NCBI GenBank assembly: GCA_021786265.1
Contig: JAJYNP010000314.1
Location: 1 to 64,000, forward strand
Source of the DNA: Chloroflexota bacterium
GTDB lineage: Bacteria > Chloroflexota > Limnocylindria > Limnocylindrales > CSP1-4
Reading direction: 5' to 3'
DNA: 64,000 nt
Positions 52,216 to 61,970 of the stretch are shown piece by piece. Made by a program: the position numbers and the translations under genes. Position 1 is the first letter of the stretch, and every line of letters begins with the position of its first letter. Under the pieces are notes generated by a model, which saw only the letters and a program-made list of their open reading frames with translations, was not told the origin of the DNA and made no database searches.

Positions 52216-53580
52216 GTGTTCACCAGGATCCTGATCGCCAACCGGGGTGAGATCGCGCTCCGCGTGCTGCGCGCCTGCCGCCAGCTCGGCGTCCCCGCCG
52301 TGGTCGCCTACAGCGAGGCCGACATCGACACGCTCGCCGTCCAGCAGGCCGACGAGGCGATCTGCATCGGCCCCGCGGACGCGAAACGCAGCTACCTCTC
52401 CGCCGCAGCCGTCATCTCGGCGGCGATCGTCACCGGCTGCGACGCCATCCATCCCGGCTACGGCTTCCTCTCGGAGGACGACGCCTTCGCCGACATGGTC
52501 CGCGCCCACGGCCTCACGTTCATCGGGCCGCCCGCCGAGGTGCTCGAGCGGTTCGCCTCCAAGGCGTCGACGCGGCGGGTCCTCGCCGAGCATGGCCTCC
52601 CCACCATCCCCGGCTCCGGCCTGCTCCGCGACGACGCCCACGCGCTCGACGAGGCCGAGCGCATCGGCTACCCGGTGCTCGTCAAGCCGTCCGCCGGCGG
52701 CGGTGGCAAGGGGATGCGGATGGTGCGCTCGCGGCGCGAACTGGAACAGGCCCTGCCCATCTGCCGCTCGGAGGCGCGCGCCGCGTTCGGGGACGACGCG
52801 CTCTACCTCGAGAAGTGGCTCGAGGAGAACCGGCACGTCGAGGTCCAGGTGATCGTCGATCGGTACGGCAACGGCGTGCACGTCGGCGAGCGGGACTGCT
52901 CGGTGCAGCGGCGCCATCAGAAGCTGATCGAGGAGGCGCCCACCCCCGCGCTGGGTCCCGAGAGCCGCCGCCACCTGTGCGAGTCGGCGGTCCGGGCGAT
53001 CGTCGCGGCGGGCTACGAGAACGTGGGCACGCTCGAGTTCCTGGTCGACGGCCAGGGCAACTACTTCTTCATCGAGATCAACTGCCGGATCCAGGTGGAG
53101 CACCCGGTCACCGAGATGCTCTCGGGGCTCGACCTGGTGGCCGAGCAGATCCGGATCGCGGCGGGCGAGCCGCTCGGCTACTCGCAGGCGGACATCGACC
53201 CGCGCGGGCACGCCATCGAGTTCCGCATCACCGCCGAGGACGTCGCGCACGACTTCCGGCCCCAGGCGGGCACCATCGAGGAGTACCGGGTTCCGGGCGG
53301 ACCCGGCGTGCGGATGGACAGCCACCTGTACCGCGGCTACGACGTGCCGCCCTACTACGATTCGCTGCTGGGCAAGCTCATCGTCCACGGCCCGGACCGC
53401 GCGACCGCCATCGCCCGGGCCCGGACGGCCCTGGCCGAGCTGCGGATCGAGGGGATCGAGACCACCGTGGCGTTCCACCGCGCGATCCTCTCGCACCCGG
53501 TCTTTCTGGAGGGCGGGTTCACCACCAATCTGCTGGACCGCGTGGGCCCCGCGGCCTTCGTGGCCGCCGCGCGCGACTGA
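52216..53580 (+). CDS. accC: Acetyl-CoA carboxylase, biotin carboxylase subunit
   Basis: ATP-dependent carboxylation of BCCP-biotin. The 454-residue size matches E. coli AccC (449). FTRILIANRGEIALRVLRAC at the N-terminus, HPGYGFLSEDDAFADMV, the ATP-grasp loop LVKPSAGGGGKGMRMVRS, EKWLEENRHVEVQVIVD with its catalytic residues, and RDCSVQRRHQKLIEEAP are all present. NCRIQVEHPVTEM contains the catalytic Arg/Glu pair. GTG 52216 directly follows the BCCP-like stop, and fabZ follows after 18 nt. Confidence 0.97.
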   Translation: MFTRILIANRGEIALRVLRACRQLGVPAVVAYSEADIDTLAVQQADEAICIGPADAKRSYLSAAAVISAAIVTGCDAIHPGYGFLSEDDAFADMVRAHGLTFIGPPAEVLERFASKASTRRVLAEHGLPTIPGSGLLRDDAHALDEAERIGYPVLVKPSAGGGGKGMRMVRSRRELEQALPICRSEARAAFGDDALYLEKWLEENRHVEVQVIVDRYGNGVHVGERDCSVQRRHQKLIEEAPTPALGPESRRHLCESAVRAIVAAGYENVGTLEFLVDGQGNYFFIEINCRIQVEHPVTEMLSGLDLVAEQIRIAAGEPLGYSQADIDPRGHAIEFRITAEDVAHDFRPQAGTIEEYRVPGGPGVRMDSHLYRGYDVPPYYDSLLGKLIVHGPDRATAIARARTALAELRIEGIETTVAFHRAILSHPVFLEGGFTTNLLDRVGPAAFVAAARD

Positions 53581-53598
53581 CCAGGGAAGGAGCGTGCC

Positions 53599-54060
53599 GT
53601 GCCGCCTGAAGTCATCACCCTCACGACCCGCGAGATCCAGGCCCTCATCCCCCACCGCTGGCCCTTCCTCCTCGTCGACCGCATCGTCGAGTACGACCCC
53701 GAGCACCAGCGGATCGTCGGGCAGAAGGCCGTCACCGCCACCGAGTGGTACTTCCAGGGCCACTTCCCCGGCCAGCCCGTGATGCCCGGCGTCCTGCAGG
53801 TCGAGGCCCTTGCCCAGACCATGGCCGTCTACGTCGCGAAGCAGCCCGGCTTCGGCGACACCATGGGCCTGTTTGCCAGCATCGAGGAGTGCCGCTTCAA
53901 GCGGATCGTGGCCCCCGGCGACACCCTGCGCCTCGAGGTCACCATGGAGAAGCTCGGCCGCCGCTTCGGCAAGGGGCGCGCCGTCGCGACCGTCGACGGG
54001 GAGGTCGCCTGCGAGGCGCTGCTCGCGTTCATCATCCCGCCGCCCGGTACGCTCAAGTGA
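53599..54060 (+). CDS. fabZ: 3-hydroxyacyl-[acyl-carrier-protein] dehydratase
   Basis: Dehydrates 3-hydroxyacyl-ACP in fatty-acid elongation. 153 residues, hot-dog fold. ALIPHRWPFLLVDRI near the start and GHFPGQPVMPGVLQVEALAQ hold the catalytic His55 and Glu69. FKRIVAPGDTLRLEV is the conserved late segment. It follows accC in the same operon. Confidence 0.96.
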   Translation: MPPEVITLTTREIQALIPHRWPFLLVDRIVEYDPEHQRIVGQKAVTATEWYFQGHFPGQPVMPGVLQVEALAQTMAVYVAKQPGFGDTMGLFASIEECRFKRIVAPGDTLRLEVTMEKLGRRFGKGRAVATVDGEVACEALLAFIIPPPGTLK

Positions 54061-54109
54061 GGGCCACCATCCCGGGCCGCGGATCCCGCCCATCGTCCAC
54101 GAGGAGACC

Positions 54110-54853
54110 ATGACCTACCGCATTGCCCTGCTCTCCGACATCCACGGCAACGCCGCCGCCCTCGACGCGGCGCTCGCCGCCGTGCGCCGCGAGGCGCCCG
54201 ACCTCATCGCCCTGCTGGGCGACTACGTCATGAACGGGCCCCGCCCGTGCGACGTCGTCGATCGGGTGCGCGAGCTGGAGGCCCAGGGCGCGGTCGTGAT
54301 CCAGGGCAACACCGACGTGGCCGTCGCGGACCTCGACCTGGCGGCCGCCTTCCCCTGGTTCGACGAGGTGCCGCGCGTGGACGTGGTGGCCGCCGAGTGG
54401 GCGCACGGCGAGCTGGGCGAGGAGCGGCTCGACTGGCTCCGCCGGCTCCCGTCGGAGCGCCGGGTCCACGTGGACGACACGCTCGTCCTGGCCTGCCACG
54501 CTTCGCCGGGGAGCCAGACGTCGGGGCTCGGGTCGGACGTGGACGTCGCGACCATCGTCGAGCGACTGGCCCGCACGGATGCCCGCATCGTGACCTGCGG
54601 CCACACCCATATCGCCGACGTGCGGGACCTGGGCTGGAAGCAGGTGGTGAACCCGGGCTCGTGCGGGTACGCCTTCGACGGCGACCCGGGGGCGGCCTGG
54701 GCGCTGCTCGAGATCGACGGCGACGAGGTCCGGACCGACCTGCGCCGCACCGTCTACGACACGCGGCCGGTGAGCGACGAGCTCTCGGAGCGCGGGCTGG
54801 CCGGCGACGTCTACCGGGCGGCCACCATCCGAACGGGACGCTTCGTCCGGTGA
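54110..54853 (+). CDS. Calcineurin-like metallophosphoesterase (YfcE/MJ0936-type)
   Basis: A 247-residue protein with the metal-site motifs of small phosphoesterases: LLSDIHGNAAALDAAL (D-x-H), LLGDYVMNGPRP (GD-x), VIQGNTDVAV (GN-x-D), ACHASPGS and TCGHTHIAD (GH-x-H), followed by VVNPGSCG. The substrate could be a phosphodiester or nucleotide. GAGGAG precedes ATG 54110. It interrupts the fatty-acid genes between fabZ and fabF; a role in phospholipid or CoA-derivative turnover is conceivable but not shown. Confidence 0.9.
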   Translation: MTYRIALLSDIHGNAAALDAALAAVRREAPDLIALLGDYVMNGPRPCDVVDRVRELEAQGAVVIQGNTDVAVADLDLAAAFPWFDEVPRVDVVAAEWAHGELGEERLDWLRRLPSERRVHVDDTLVLACHASPGSQTSGLGSDVDVATIVERLARTDARIVTCGHTHIADVRDLGWKQVVNPGSCGYAFDGDPGAAWALLEIDGDEVRTDLRRTVYDTRPVSDELSERGLAGDVYRAATIRTGRFVR

Positions 54854-54896
54854 TCCGGCGCGCGCCCCGCCAGGTCTCCGCTCGGCGGCTCGTGCC

Positions 54897-56183
54897 GTGA
54901 CCTCCCGGATGAGCGCGCCGGCACCGCCCCCGCCCCGCCGCGTGGTCGTGACCGGCCTGGGCGCCGTCACGCCCCTCGGCGCCGACCTTCCCACCACCTG
55001 GGAACGGCTGCTCGCGGGCCAGTCGGGGATCCGGCCGATCGCGTCGTTCGACACCTCGCGCGTGGAGAGCCGCATCGCGGGCGAGGTGCTCGACGCGGAC
55101 CCGTCGCGCGTGCTGGACCGGAAGGCGATCCGCCGGACCGACCGGGCCACGCAGCTCTCGCTGCTCGCCACCCAGGAGGCACTCGCCGACGCGGGGCTCC
55201 CGGAGCGGCTGGACGGGCCGCTGGCGGACGCGACCGGGGCCTTCGTGGGGACCGGGTTCGGCGGCGCGGCCACGATCTTCGACGAGATCCGGACCTACGT
55301 GGAGCGCGGCCCGGACCGCCTCAGCCCCTTCTTCGTCCCCATGGCGATCGCCAACATGACGGCCGGGCAGATCGGGCTCGTGCTGGGGGCGCGCGGCCCG
55401 AACCTGGCGACCATCAGCGCCTGCGCCAGCGGCGGCCACGCGATCGGCGAGGCGGCCGAGTCGATCCGCCGGGGCGACGCGGACGTGATGCTCGCGGGCG
55501 GGACGGAGGCCACCGTGCTCGAGGGGATCGTGGGCGCCTTCGCGGCGATGAAGGCGCTGAGCACCCGGAACGACGATCCCGCGGCCGCCAGCCGCCCCTT
55601 CGACCGGGGCCGGGACGGGTTCGTGATGGCGGAGGGGGCCGCCACGCTCGTCCTCGAGGATCTCGACCATGCCCGGGCCCGTGGCGCGCGGATTCTCGCT
55701 GAGCTGGTGGGCTACGCGGCCTCCGCGGACGCCTACCACCTCACGCTCCCGGCGCCGGGCGCGAGCGGGGCCGTGCGCGCCGCTCGCCGCGCGTTCGAGA
55801 AGGCCGGCCTGTCGCCCGACGACGTGGACCTGGTGAGCGCGCACGCGACCAGCACGCCGGAGGGGGACCGCGCGGAGCTGGCGGGCCTGCACGAGCTGTT
55901 CGGCGAGCAGGGCGGCGCCGTGCCGATCACCGCCACCAAGGGTGCGCTCGGGCATACGCTCGGCGCGGCGGGCGCGATCGCGGCCGCGCTGACGGTCCGA
56001 TGCATGGTCGACGGCCGCGTGCCGCCGACGCTGAACCTGGACGACCCGGACCCGGACGCGGCGGGGCTGGACCTCGTGCGCGGGGAGGCTCGCGAGGGCA
56101 CGTTCCACGTCGCGCTGGTCAACGCCTTCGGGTTCGGCGGCCAGAACAGCGTGCTGCTCCTCCGCCGGTGGGCCGGCGCATGA
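54897..56183 (+). CDS. fabF: 3-oxoacyl-[acyl-carrier-protein] synthase II
   Basis: Elongating condensing enzyme. 428 residues. RRVVVTGLGAVTPLGADLPT at the start, active-site Cys176 in TISACASGGHAIGEA, and the two catalytic histidines in SAHATSTPEGDRAE and KGALGHTLGAAGA are present, as is NAFGFGGQNSVLLL at the end. GTG 54897 or ATG 54909 could start it; the first ~12 residues are not conserved. It is preceded by a 43-nt gap and followed by accB. Confidence 0.96.
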   Translation: MTSRMSAPAPPPPRRVVVTGLGAVTPLGADLPTTWERLLAGQSGIRPIASFDTSRVESRIAGEVLDADPSRVLDRKAIRRTDRATQLSLLATQEALADAGLPERLDGPLADATGAFVGTGFGGAATIFDEIRTYVERGPDRLSPFFVPMAIANMTAGQIGLVLGARGPNLATISACASGGHAIGEAAESIRRGDADVMLAGGTEATVLEGIVGAFAAMKALSTRNDDPAAASRPFDRGRDGFVMAEGAATLVLEDLDHARARGARILAELVGYAASADAYHLTLPAPGASGAVRAARRAFEKAGLSPDDVDLVSAHATSTPEGDRAELAGLHELFGEQGGAVPITATKGALGHTLGAAGAIAAALTVRCMVDGRVPPTLNLDDPDPDAAGLDLVRGEAREGTFHVALVNAFGFGGQNSVLLLRRWAGA

Positions 56184-56244
56184 TCGCGCGCCTGGCGGCA
56201 CGGCACGAACGGCGGCGGGTGACCGCCCGACCGGAGGCCGGGGC

Positions 56245-56751
56245 ATGACCACCACGGAGGAGCTGCTCGCGCTGATCGACCGGCTCGAGGTGCTGCTCGA
56301 GCGCTCCGGCCTGGCCGAGCTCGAGGTCCAGGCCGGTGAGCTTGGGATCGTGCTTCGGAAGCCCGGCCAGCTGACGGCCGGGGCCGTGACCGTCGAGACC
56401 CTGCCCGTCCCGGGGCCGGGGCAGGGGAGCGCCCGCGCCCCCGAGTCCCCGGGCCACGGGGCCGAGCCGGCGGGGCACGACAGCGAACCTGTCGTCGCCG
56501 CTGGATCCCGCACCCACGCCGTCGTTGCGCCCCTCACCGGCATCTACTACGCCGCGCCGTCGCCCGGCGCCGCGCCCTACGTGAAGGTCGGCGCGGAGAT
56601 CATGGCGGGCCAGGTGATCGGCCTGATCGAGGCCATGAAACTCTTCAACGAGATCAAGAGCGACGCCGCGGGTCGCGTGGTCCGCATGCACGCCGTCGAC
56701 GGCGCGCTGGTGCGGGCGAAACAGCCGCTGATCGAGATCGAGCCATCCTGA
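56245..56751 (+). CDS. accB: Biotin carboxyl carrier protein of acetyl-CoA carboxylase
   Basis: The biotinylated swinging-arm subunit. 168 residues. The N-terminal helix (LLALIDRLEVLLERSGLAEL) and EVQAGELGIVLRKP are followed by a Pro/Gly/Glu linker and the biotinyl domain from about residue 88. Biotinyl Lys132 lies in the canonical EAMKL motif. VKVGAEIMAGQVIGLIEAMK and the ASPVAG-equivalent APLTGIYY are intact. This is the substrate for BirA (47163). The related gene at 51553 lacks the lysine, so this is the functional carrier of the operon. Confidence 0.95.
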   Translation: MTTTEELLALIDRLEVLLERSGLAELEVQAGELGIVLRKPGQLTAGAVTVETLPVPGPGQGSARAPESPGHGAEPAGHDSEPVVAAGSRTHAVVAPLTGIYYAAPSPGAAPYVKVGAEIMAGQVIGLIEAMKLFNEIKSDAAGRVVRMHAVDGALVRAKQPLIEIEPS

Positions 56752-56769
56752 CCTGGAGCGAGGGAGACC

Positions 56770-57909
56770 ATGCAGCCACGCAGTGCACGGATTGATGGTT
56801 GGGGCTATTACGCCCCGACGCGCGTCCTCACCAACGCCGACCTGGAGCGGCTGGTCGACACGTCCGACGAGTGGATCCAGACGCGCACCGGGATCCGGGA
56901 GCGGCGGGTCGCCGCGCCGTGGGAGTCGACCGCCACCCTGGCGTCGGTCGCCGCCCGCCGGGCGCTCGCCGTGGCCGGCGTCGATCCGGCCGACATCGAC
57001 ATGATCCTGGTCGCCACCGTGACGCCCGACTACCAGTTCCCGTCCACCGCCGCCCTCGTGAAGGAGGCGATCGGCGCGCCACGGGCCGCCGCGATGGACC
57101 TGGCCGCGGCCTGCTCGGGCTGGGTCTACTCGCTCACCGCAGCGCACGCGTACATCGCCAGCGGCATGTACCGCACCGTGCTGGTGATCGGGGCCGAGGT
57201 GCTCTCGCGGGTCTGCGACTTCACCGACCGCAATACCTGCGTCCTGTTCGGCGACGGCGCGGGCGCGGTCCTGCTCCGGGCGTCCGACGAGCCCGGCGGC
57301 GGCCTGCTCGGCTTCGAGCTGACGGTCGACCCGAGCGGCGCCTACAACATCTGGGTGCCGGCCGGTGGGGCCCGCAACCCTGCCACGCCCGCGACCACCG
57401 AGCGTCGCGGGCACTTCATCCGGATGGACGGCCGCGAGACATATCGCTACGCGACCCGGACGCTCGCGCGCTCCGCGCTCACCGCCATCGAGCGGGCCGG
57501 GCTGACCTCGGACGACATCTCGCTGTTCGTGCCCCACCAGGCCAACATCCGGATCATCGAGTCGGTGGCGAAACAGCTGGGCCTCTCGATGGACCGCGTG
57601 TACGTCAACGTCGACCGGTACGGCAACACCTCGGCGGCGTCGGTGCCGATCGCGCTGGCGGAGGCGGTGGAGCGGGGCCGCGTGCAGCCGGGCGACCGGC
57701 TGGTGTTCGTGGCATTCGGCGCCGGGTACACGAGCGGCGCCGCGGTCCTGGAGTGGACGGCCGATCCGTCGCGCTCGGCGCGGGCCGCCGCGATCGGCCC
57801 GGAAGTCGCGATCCACGCGCCGAGGGACTGGGAAAGCGACGACCCCACCCCGCCGGTGCTGCGCCCGTTCTTCGAGGCGCGGGAGCGGGCCGCGGTGGGG
57901 GAGGCGTAG
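56770..57909 (+). CDS. fabH: 3-oxoacyl-[acyl-carrier-protein] synthase III
   Basis: Initiates fatty-acid synthesis by condensing acyl-CoA with malonyl-ACP. 379 residues. Catalytic triad Cys115 (DLAAACSGWVYSL), His256 (FVPHQANIRI) and Asn286 (YGNTSAASVPIAL), in the right order. EWIQTRTGIRERR is the CoA-binding Trp/Arg region. About 45 residues beyond the usual end form a charged C-terminal tail. It is the last gene of the sigma-led operon, with a ~480-nt gap following. Confidence 0.95.
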   Translation: MQPRSARIDGWGYYAPTRVLTNADLERLVDTSDEWIQTRTGIRERRVAAPWESTATLASVAARRALAVAGVDPADIDMILVATVTPDYQFPSTAALVKEAIGAPRAAAMDLAAACSGWVYSLTAAHAYIASGMYRTVLVIGAEVLSRVCDFTDRNTCVLFGDGAGAVLLRASDEPGGGLLGFELTVDPSGAYNIWVPAGGARNPATPATTERRGHFIRMDGRETYRYATRTLARSALTAIERAGLTSDDISLFVPHQANIRIIESVAKQLGLSMDRVYVNVDRYGNTSAASVPIALAEAVERGRVQPGDRLVFVAFGAGYTSGAAVLEWTADPSRSARAAAIGPEVAIHAPRDWESDDPTPPVLRPFFEARERAAVGEA

Positions 57910-58390
57910 GGCCGATCGGCCGCCCGGGCGCCATCGGTCCTGCCCTGGCGCCATCGGTCCTGCCCTGCGCTGATCCATCCCCCGGCGCTGATCCATCCCC
58001 CCGGCGCCGTCCCTCCACCGCGGCGATCCATCACCCGGCGGGCATGCGCGGTTCGCCATACTTTGTATGTTGCGGCGTGCACACCCGTCGGGGAGAGGCG
58101 GGCCCCACCGGCCTTCGGGTCCTCGCCCGAGCCTACCGGTCGCGGCGTGCCGCCAGCGCGTGCGCCATGAGCCGCCTGTGCCGGCCCGCCATACTTTGTA
58201 TGTCGCGGCACGCATGCCCATCCGGGAGAGGGCCTCGCCGGTCGCGGCGGAGCTCGTGGGCGGGTTCTCGTCGCCGGCGGCTGCCCATCGCCGCACGCAG
58301 CGCACGGCCCCTGTACAGTCTCCCCATCGACGGCCCGCCACGCGTCCCCCGGGTCCGAGACGTCATCAGCGTCCCGACGGAGGTGCATGC
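57910..58390. repeat. Repeat-rich upstream region of fabG with two CATACTTTGTATG palindromes
   Basis: 57927-57966 has two tandem copies of a ~20-bp unit (GCGCCATCGGTCCTGCCCTG) and 57967-58003 two of a ~19-bp unit (GCTGATCCATCCCCC). A ~47-bp imperfect repeat occurs at about 58055-58101 and 58186-58232. Each copy begins with the 13-bp palindrome CATACTTTGTATG (58057-58069, 58190-58202) and ends in GGGAGAGG. No gene is supported here. Confidence 0.8.
58314..58319 (+). promoter_or_regulatory. Possible -10 element TACAGT for the first fabG
   Basis: It lies 71 nt upstream of GTG 58391, downstream of the two palindromic repeats, which could therefore act as operators. Here the gene keeps a Shine-Dalgarno (GGAGGTG), so the mRNA is led. 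Confidence 0.35.
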
Positions 58391-59140
<750 letters not shown>

Positions 59141-59155
59141 CGCCCGCGGGGTGCC

Positions 59156-59332
59156 ATGCGCCGCGCCGCGCGCTACGGGCTTCCACCGTTCGTGCGGATC
59201 AAGCCGCGACCCGACGATGTGCTCTTCGCCGGCGCGGCCGAACTGTCGATGCGAGGCGACCACCGTCCCACCGAGGTGATGTTCGCATCGATGCTGGACG
59301 AGGCGCTGCGCTCCGCGGCCGGCCAGCACTGA
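59156..59332 (+). CDS. Hypothetical 58-residue ORF after fabG
   Basis: ATG 59156, 16 nt after the fabG stop. The product begins MRRAARYGLPPFVRIKP and contains VLFAGAAELSMRGDHRP and a Met/Ala-rich helix (VMFASMLDEALRSAAGQH). Codon third positions are GC-rich like neighbouring genes and the composition is not the Arg/Pro type of shadows. There is no Shine-Dalgarno. Could be an independent small gene; no family recognised. Confidence 0.4.
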   Translation: MRRAARYGLPPFVRIKPRPDDVLFAGAAELSMRGDHRPTEVMFASMLDEALRSAAGQH

Positions 59333-59491
59333 TCCTGCTTCTCCCCCATCGGTGGCATCCTTGACGGGCTACGGCTTCGCTGTCCCGCGCGGCCCGACCC
59401 GGCCGGTCGTCCCACGCGGGGCTCGAACGGGAACCAACCCCCGGTGCGACCCTCTCGAGGGGCCACACTGCTACCGGTCAGGAGGTCGCCG

Positions 59492-61858
59492 ATGTCCGCC
59501 CCGCATCTCCCGCTCGAACGGTCACGACGCTGGATCGTGCTCGCCGTCTCGGCCGCGCTGCTGGCCGCCCTGGTGCCGCTGGGTGGCGCGGCCATGGCGG
59601 CGACGGCTACCCAGCTCACCGTCATGAGCACGTCGGTGCCCTCGAGCGGCATCGTCCCGTCCGGTATCGCCGTGACCTTCACGGTCGCCGCGACCGACAG
59701 CAGCACCCCCGCCAACGTCGACACCAGCTACACGGGCACGATCACCGTCACCTCGACCGACCCCCGGGCGACGCTGCTGCCGGCCGCCCACACGTACACG
59801 TCGGGCGACGCCGGCTCGTACACCTTCACGGTCGTCTTCGCCACGGCCGGGTCCCAATCGGTGACGTTCTCGTCGTCCAGTCCCACGCTCACCAGCGCCA
59901 CCGCGTCCGGCATCGCCGTTACGCAGAGCAAGCTCGTGGTCCAGTCGACCACGCCCACGACCACGACGGCCGGTTCGGCCGTGTCGATCACGGTGCAGGC
60001 GCAGGACTCGACCGGCGCGACACTCACCAGCTTCACGGGCACGGTCAGCGTCACCTCCACCGACCCGACCGTGGCGCAGTCCTGGACCTACACCACCGGC
60101 ACCAACAGCGATAACGGGCAGCACACCTTCAACGTCACGCTCACGAAGGCCGGGACGCAGTACGTGTACTTCGCCTCGCCCGGCCTGACGTCGGCACAGT
60201 CGTCCGCCATCACGGTCACCGCCGGCACGGCCACGAAGCTCATCTTCGTCCAGCAGCCCGCGGCCGTGACGCCAACGCTGCTGTCGCCGCAGCCGATCGT
60301 CGGCATCGCCGACGCGTACGGCAACCTGGTCGGCAGCGCCTCTGGGACCGTCACCCTTTCGCTCGACCCCAATCCCACGGGCGCGGCCTTCGCGTGCACC
60401 AACTCCGGCAACCTGACGGTGACCACGTACCTGGGGCAGGCGACATACTCCGGCTGTGCCGTCAGCCTGACCGGCTCGGGGTACCAGCTGACCGCCAGCG
60501 CCACCGGCTACACGACCGCGCAGTCGACCGCGTTCAGCGTCACCTCCGGCCCGGCGAGCAGGCTCGCCTTCTGCTGGGGATCGATCTCGTCCGGCTGTTC
60601 CACGACGGCCCCGACCGGCAGCACCGGCGGGACGGCGTTCCCCGTCCAGCCCACGATCGTGGTGCGGGACGCGAACGGCAACACCGTCACGAGCGACAAC
60701 GCCACCATCGTGACGCTGGCGATCGCGACCGCGGGAACCGGCGCCACCCTCACCTGCACCGGCACCACGTCCGGCGTCACCTCCCTGCGGGTCACCTCGG
60801 GCGTCGCGTCGTTCACCGGCTGCTCGATCGACAAGGTCGGCACGTACCAGCTCACGGCGACCTCCTACCCGTACTACGCGCCGGCTACGGGCAATGCGTT
60901 CACCGTTTCCCCGGGTCCGCCGGCCAGGCTGGCGTTCACCGCGCAGCCGGCCGTGGGATACGCCGGCCAGCCGTTCGCGATCCAGCCGGTCGTGGCGATC
61001 ACCGACGCAGGCGGCAACGTCGCCACGACCTCCAGCGCAACGATCACGCTCACGCTCTCCGGCGGCACCTCGGGCGCCGTCCTCAGCTGCACCGGCGGCG
61101 TGTCGCGGACGACCGTCGCCGGCGTGGCCACGTTCACCGGCTGCTCGATCAACGCCCAGGGCAGCAACTACGCGATCACCGCGCTCGCGACGAACGTCGT
61201 CCCGACCGTGGTGCTTACCCCGGCCGTGACCGCCGCCTTCAGCGTGTCGGCGCCGGCCGCGCAGATCACCGTGACGCCGTCGGCTCGGGTGATCGTCTGG
61301 GCACAGCCCGTCACCCTGACGACGCACTTCGGGATCAACGGCGCCGGCAAGACGTTCGCCCTGCAGGCCTCCACCGACCAGGTGAACTGGTACCAGATCG
61401 CGATGCTCACCACCAACTCGGTCGGTGACGCTGCGTTCCCCTACACCCCCGCCACGAACCTGTGGTACCGGGCCGTCTTCGCCGGCACACCCGACCTGGC
61501 CGCGGCGAACAGCACGCCCGTGCGCGTGGTGGTGCGCCAGATCGCGCTGCTTCGACCGACCAACGCCGGGCGGGTCGTGACGATCGCGGCCGGCACCACG
61601 CTCACCTGGCGGGTCACCGTGCGACCGAACCGTCCTGAGCTGCCGCACGCGAAGGTGGGCTGGGAGTTCTACATCTACCGCGGCGGGCGCTGGGTGTACC
61701 TGACCACCCGCTATGCATTCACCGACAACCTCGGGATCGCCACCTACTCGTACCGGTTCGGCAGCGCCGGGCAGTGGTACGTGCGGGCACAGGCCTTCCC
61801 GCTGCCGTTCAACGCCAACTCCGGCTGGAGCCCGGTCAACCGCTACAGCGTGCAGTAG
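59492..61858 (+). CDS. Secreted protein with tandem Ig-like beta-sandwich repeats
   Basis: A 788-residue exported protein. Signal peptide at about 8-36 (WIVLAVSAALLAALVPLGGA, then AMA). The rest is Thr/Ser/Ala/Gly-rich beta repeats of ~90-100 residues, each with segments such as AGSAVSITVQAQDSTGATLT and TGTVSVTSTD. Later units share the pattern PARLAFTAQPAVG..QPVVAITDAGGN, typical of bacterial Ig-like/filamin-type adhesin or invasin repeats. Cys pairs occur in middle repeats. The C-terminal ~110 residues (WEFYIYRGGRWVYLTTRY onward) form a distinct domain ending WSPVNRYSVQ. No LPxTG or other anchor. Probably a surface or extracellular structural/adhesion protein. GGAGGT lies 6 nt before ATG 59492. 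Confidence 0.85.
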   Translation: MSAPHLPLERSRRWIVLAVSAALLAALVPLGGAAMAATATQLTVMSTSVPSSGIVPSGIAVTFTVAATDSSTPANVDTSYTGTITVTSTDPRATLLPAAHTYTSGDAGSYTFTVVFATAGSQSVTFSSSSPTLTSATASGIAVTQSKLVVQSTTPTTTTAGSAVSITVQAQDSTGATLTSFTGTVSVTSTDPTVAQSWTYTTGTNSDNGQHTFNVTLTKAGTQYVYFASPGLTSAQSSAITVTAGTATKLIFVQQPAAVTPTLLSPQPIVGIADAYGNLVGSASGTVTLSLDPNPTGAAFACTNSGNLTVTTYLGQATYSGCAVSLTGSGYQLTASATGYTTAQSTAFSVTSGPASRLAFCWGSISSGCSTTAPTGSTGGTAFPVQPTIVVRDANGNTVTSDNATIVTLAIATAGTGATLTCTGTTSGVTSLRVTSGVASFTGCSIDKVGTYQLTATSYPYYAPATGNAFTVSPGPPARLAFTAQPAVGYAGQPFAIQPVVAITDAGGNVATTSSATITLTLSGGTSGAVLSCTGGVSRTTVAGVATFTGCSINAQGSNYAITALATNVVPTVVLTPAVTAAFSVSAPAAQITVTPSARVIVWAQPVTLTTHFGINGAGKTFALQASTDQVNWYQIAMLTTNSVGDAAFPYTPATNLWYRAVFAGTPDLAAANSTPVRVVVRQIALLRPTNAGRVVTIAAGTTLTWRVTVRPNRPELPHAKVGWEFYIYRGGRWVYLTTRYAFTDNLGIATYSYRFGSAGQWYVRAQAFPLPFNANSGWSPVNRYSVQ

Positions 61859-61914
61859 TCGAGCCCCGGCTGCGGGCCCGCGCGCATGGGTCCGCAGCCG
61901 GCCGCCCGATCCGG

Positions 61915-61920
61915 CACAAT
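61915..61920 (+). promoter_or_regulatory. Possible -10 element CACAAT for the second fabG
   Basis: It lies 50 nt upstream of GTG 61971, which also has a GAGGTG Shine-Dalgarno about 6 nt upstream. Weak. Confidence 0.3.
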
Positions 61921-61970
61921 CCGCGCCACAGGCGCCCACGCCCCGCTCAGCGTCCCAGCGAGGTGACATC

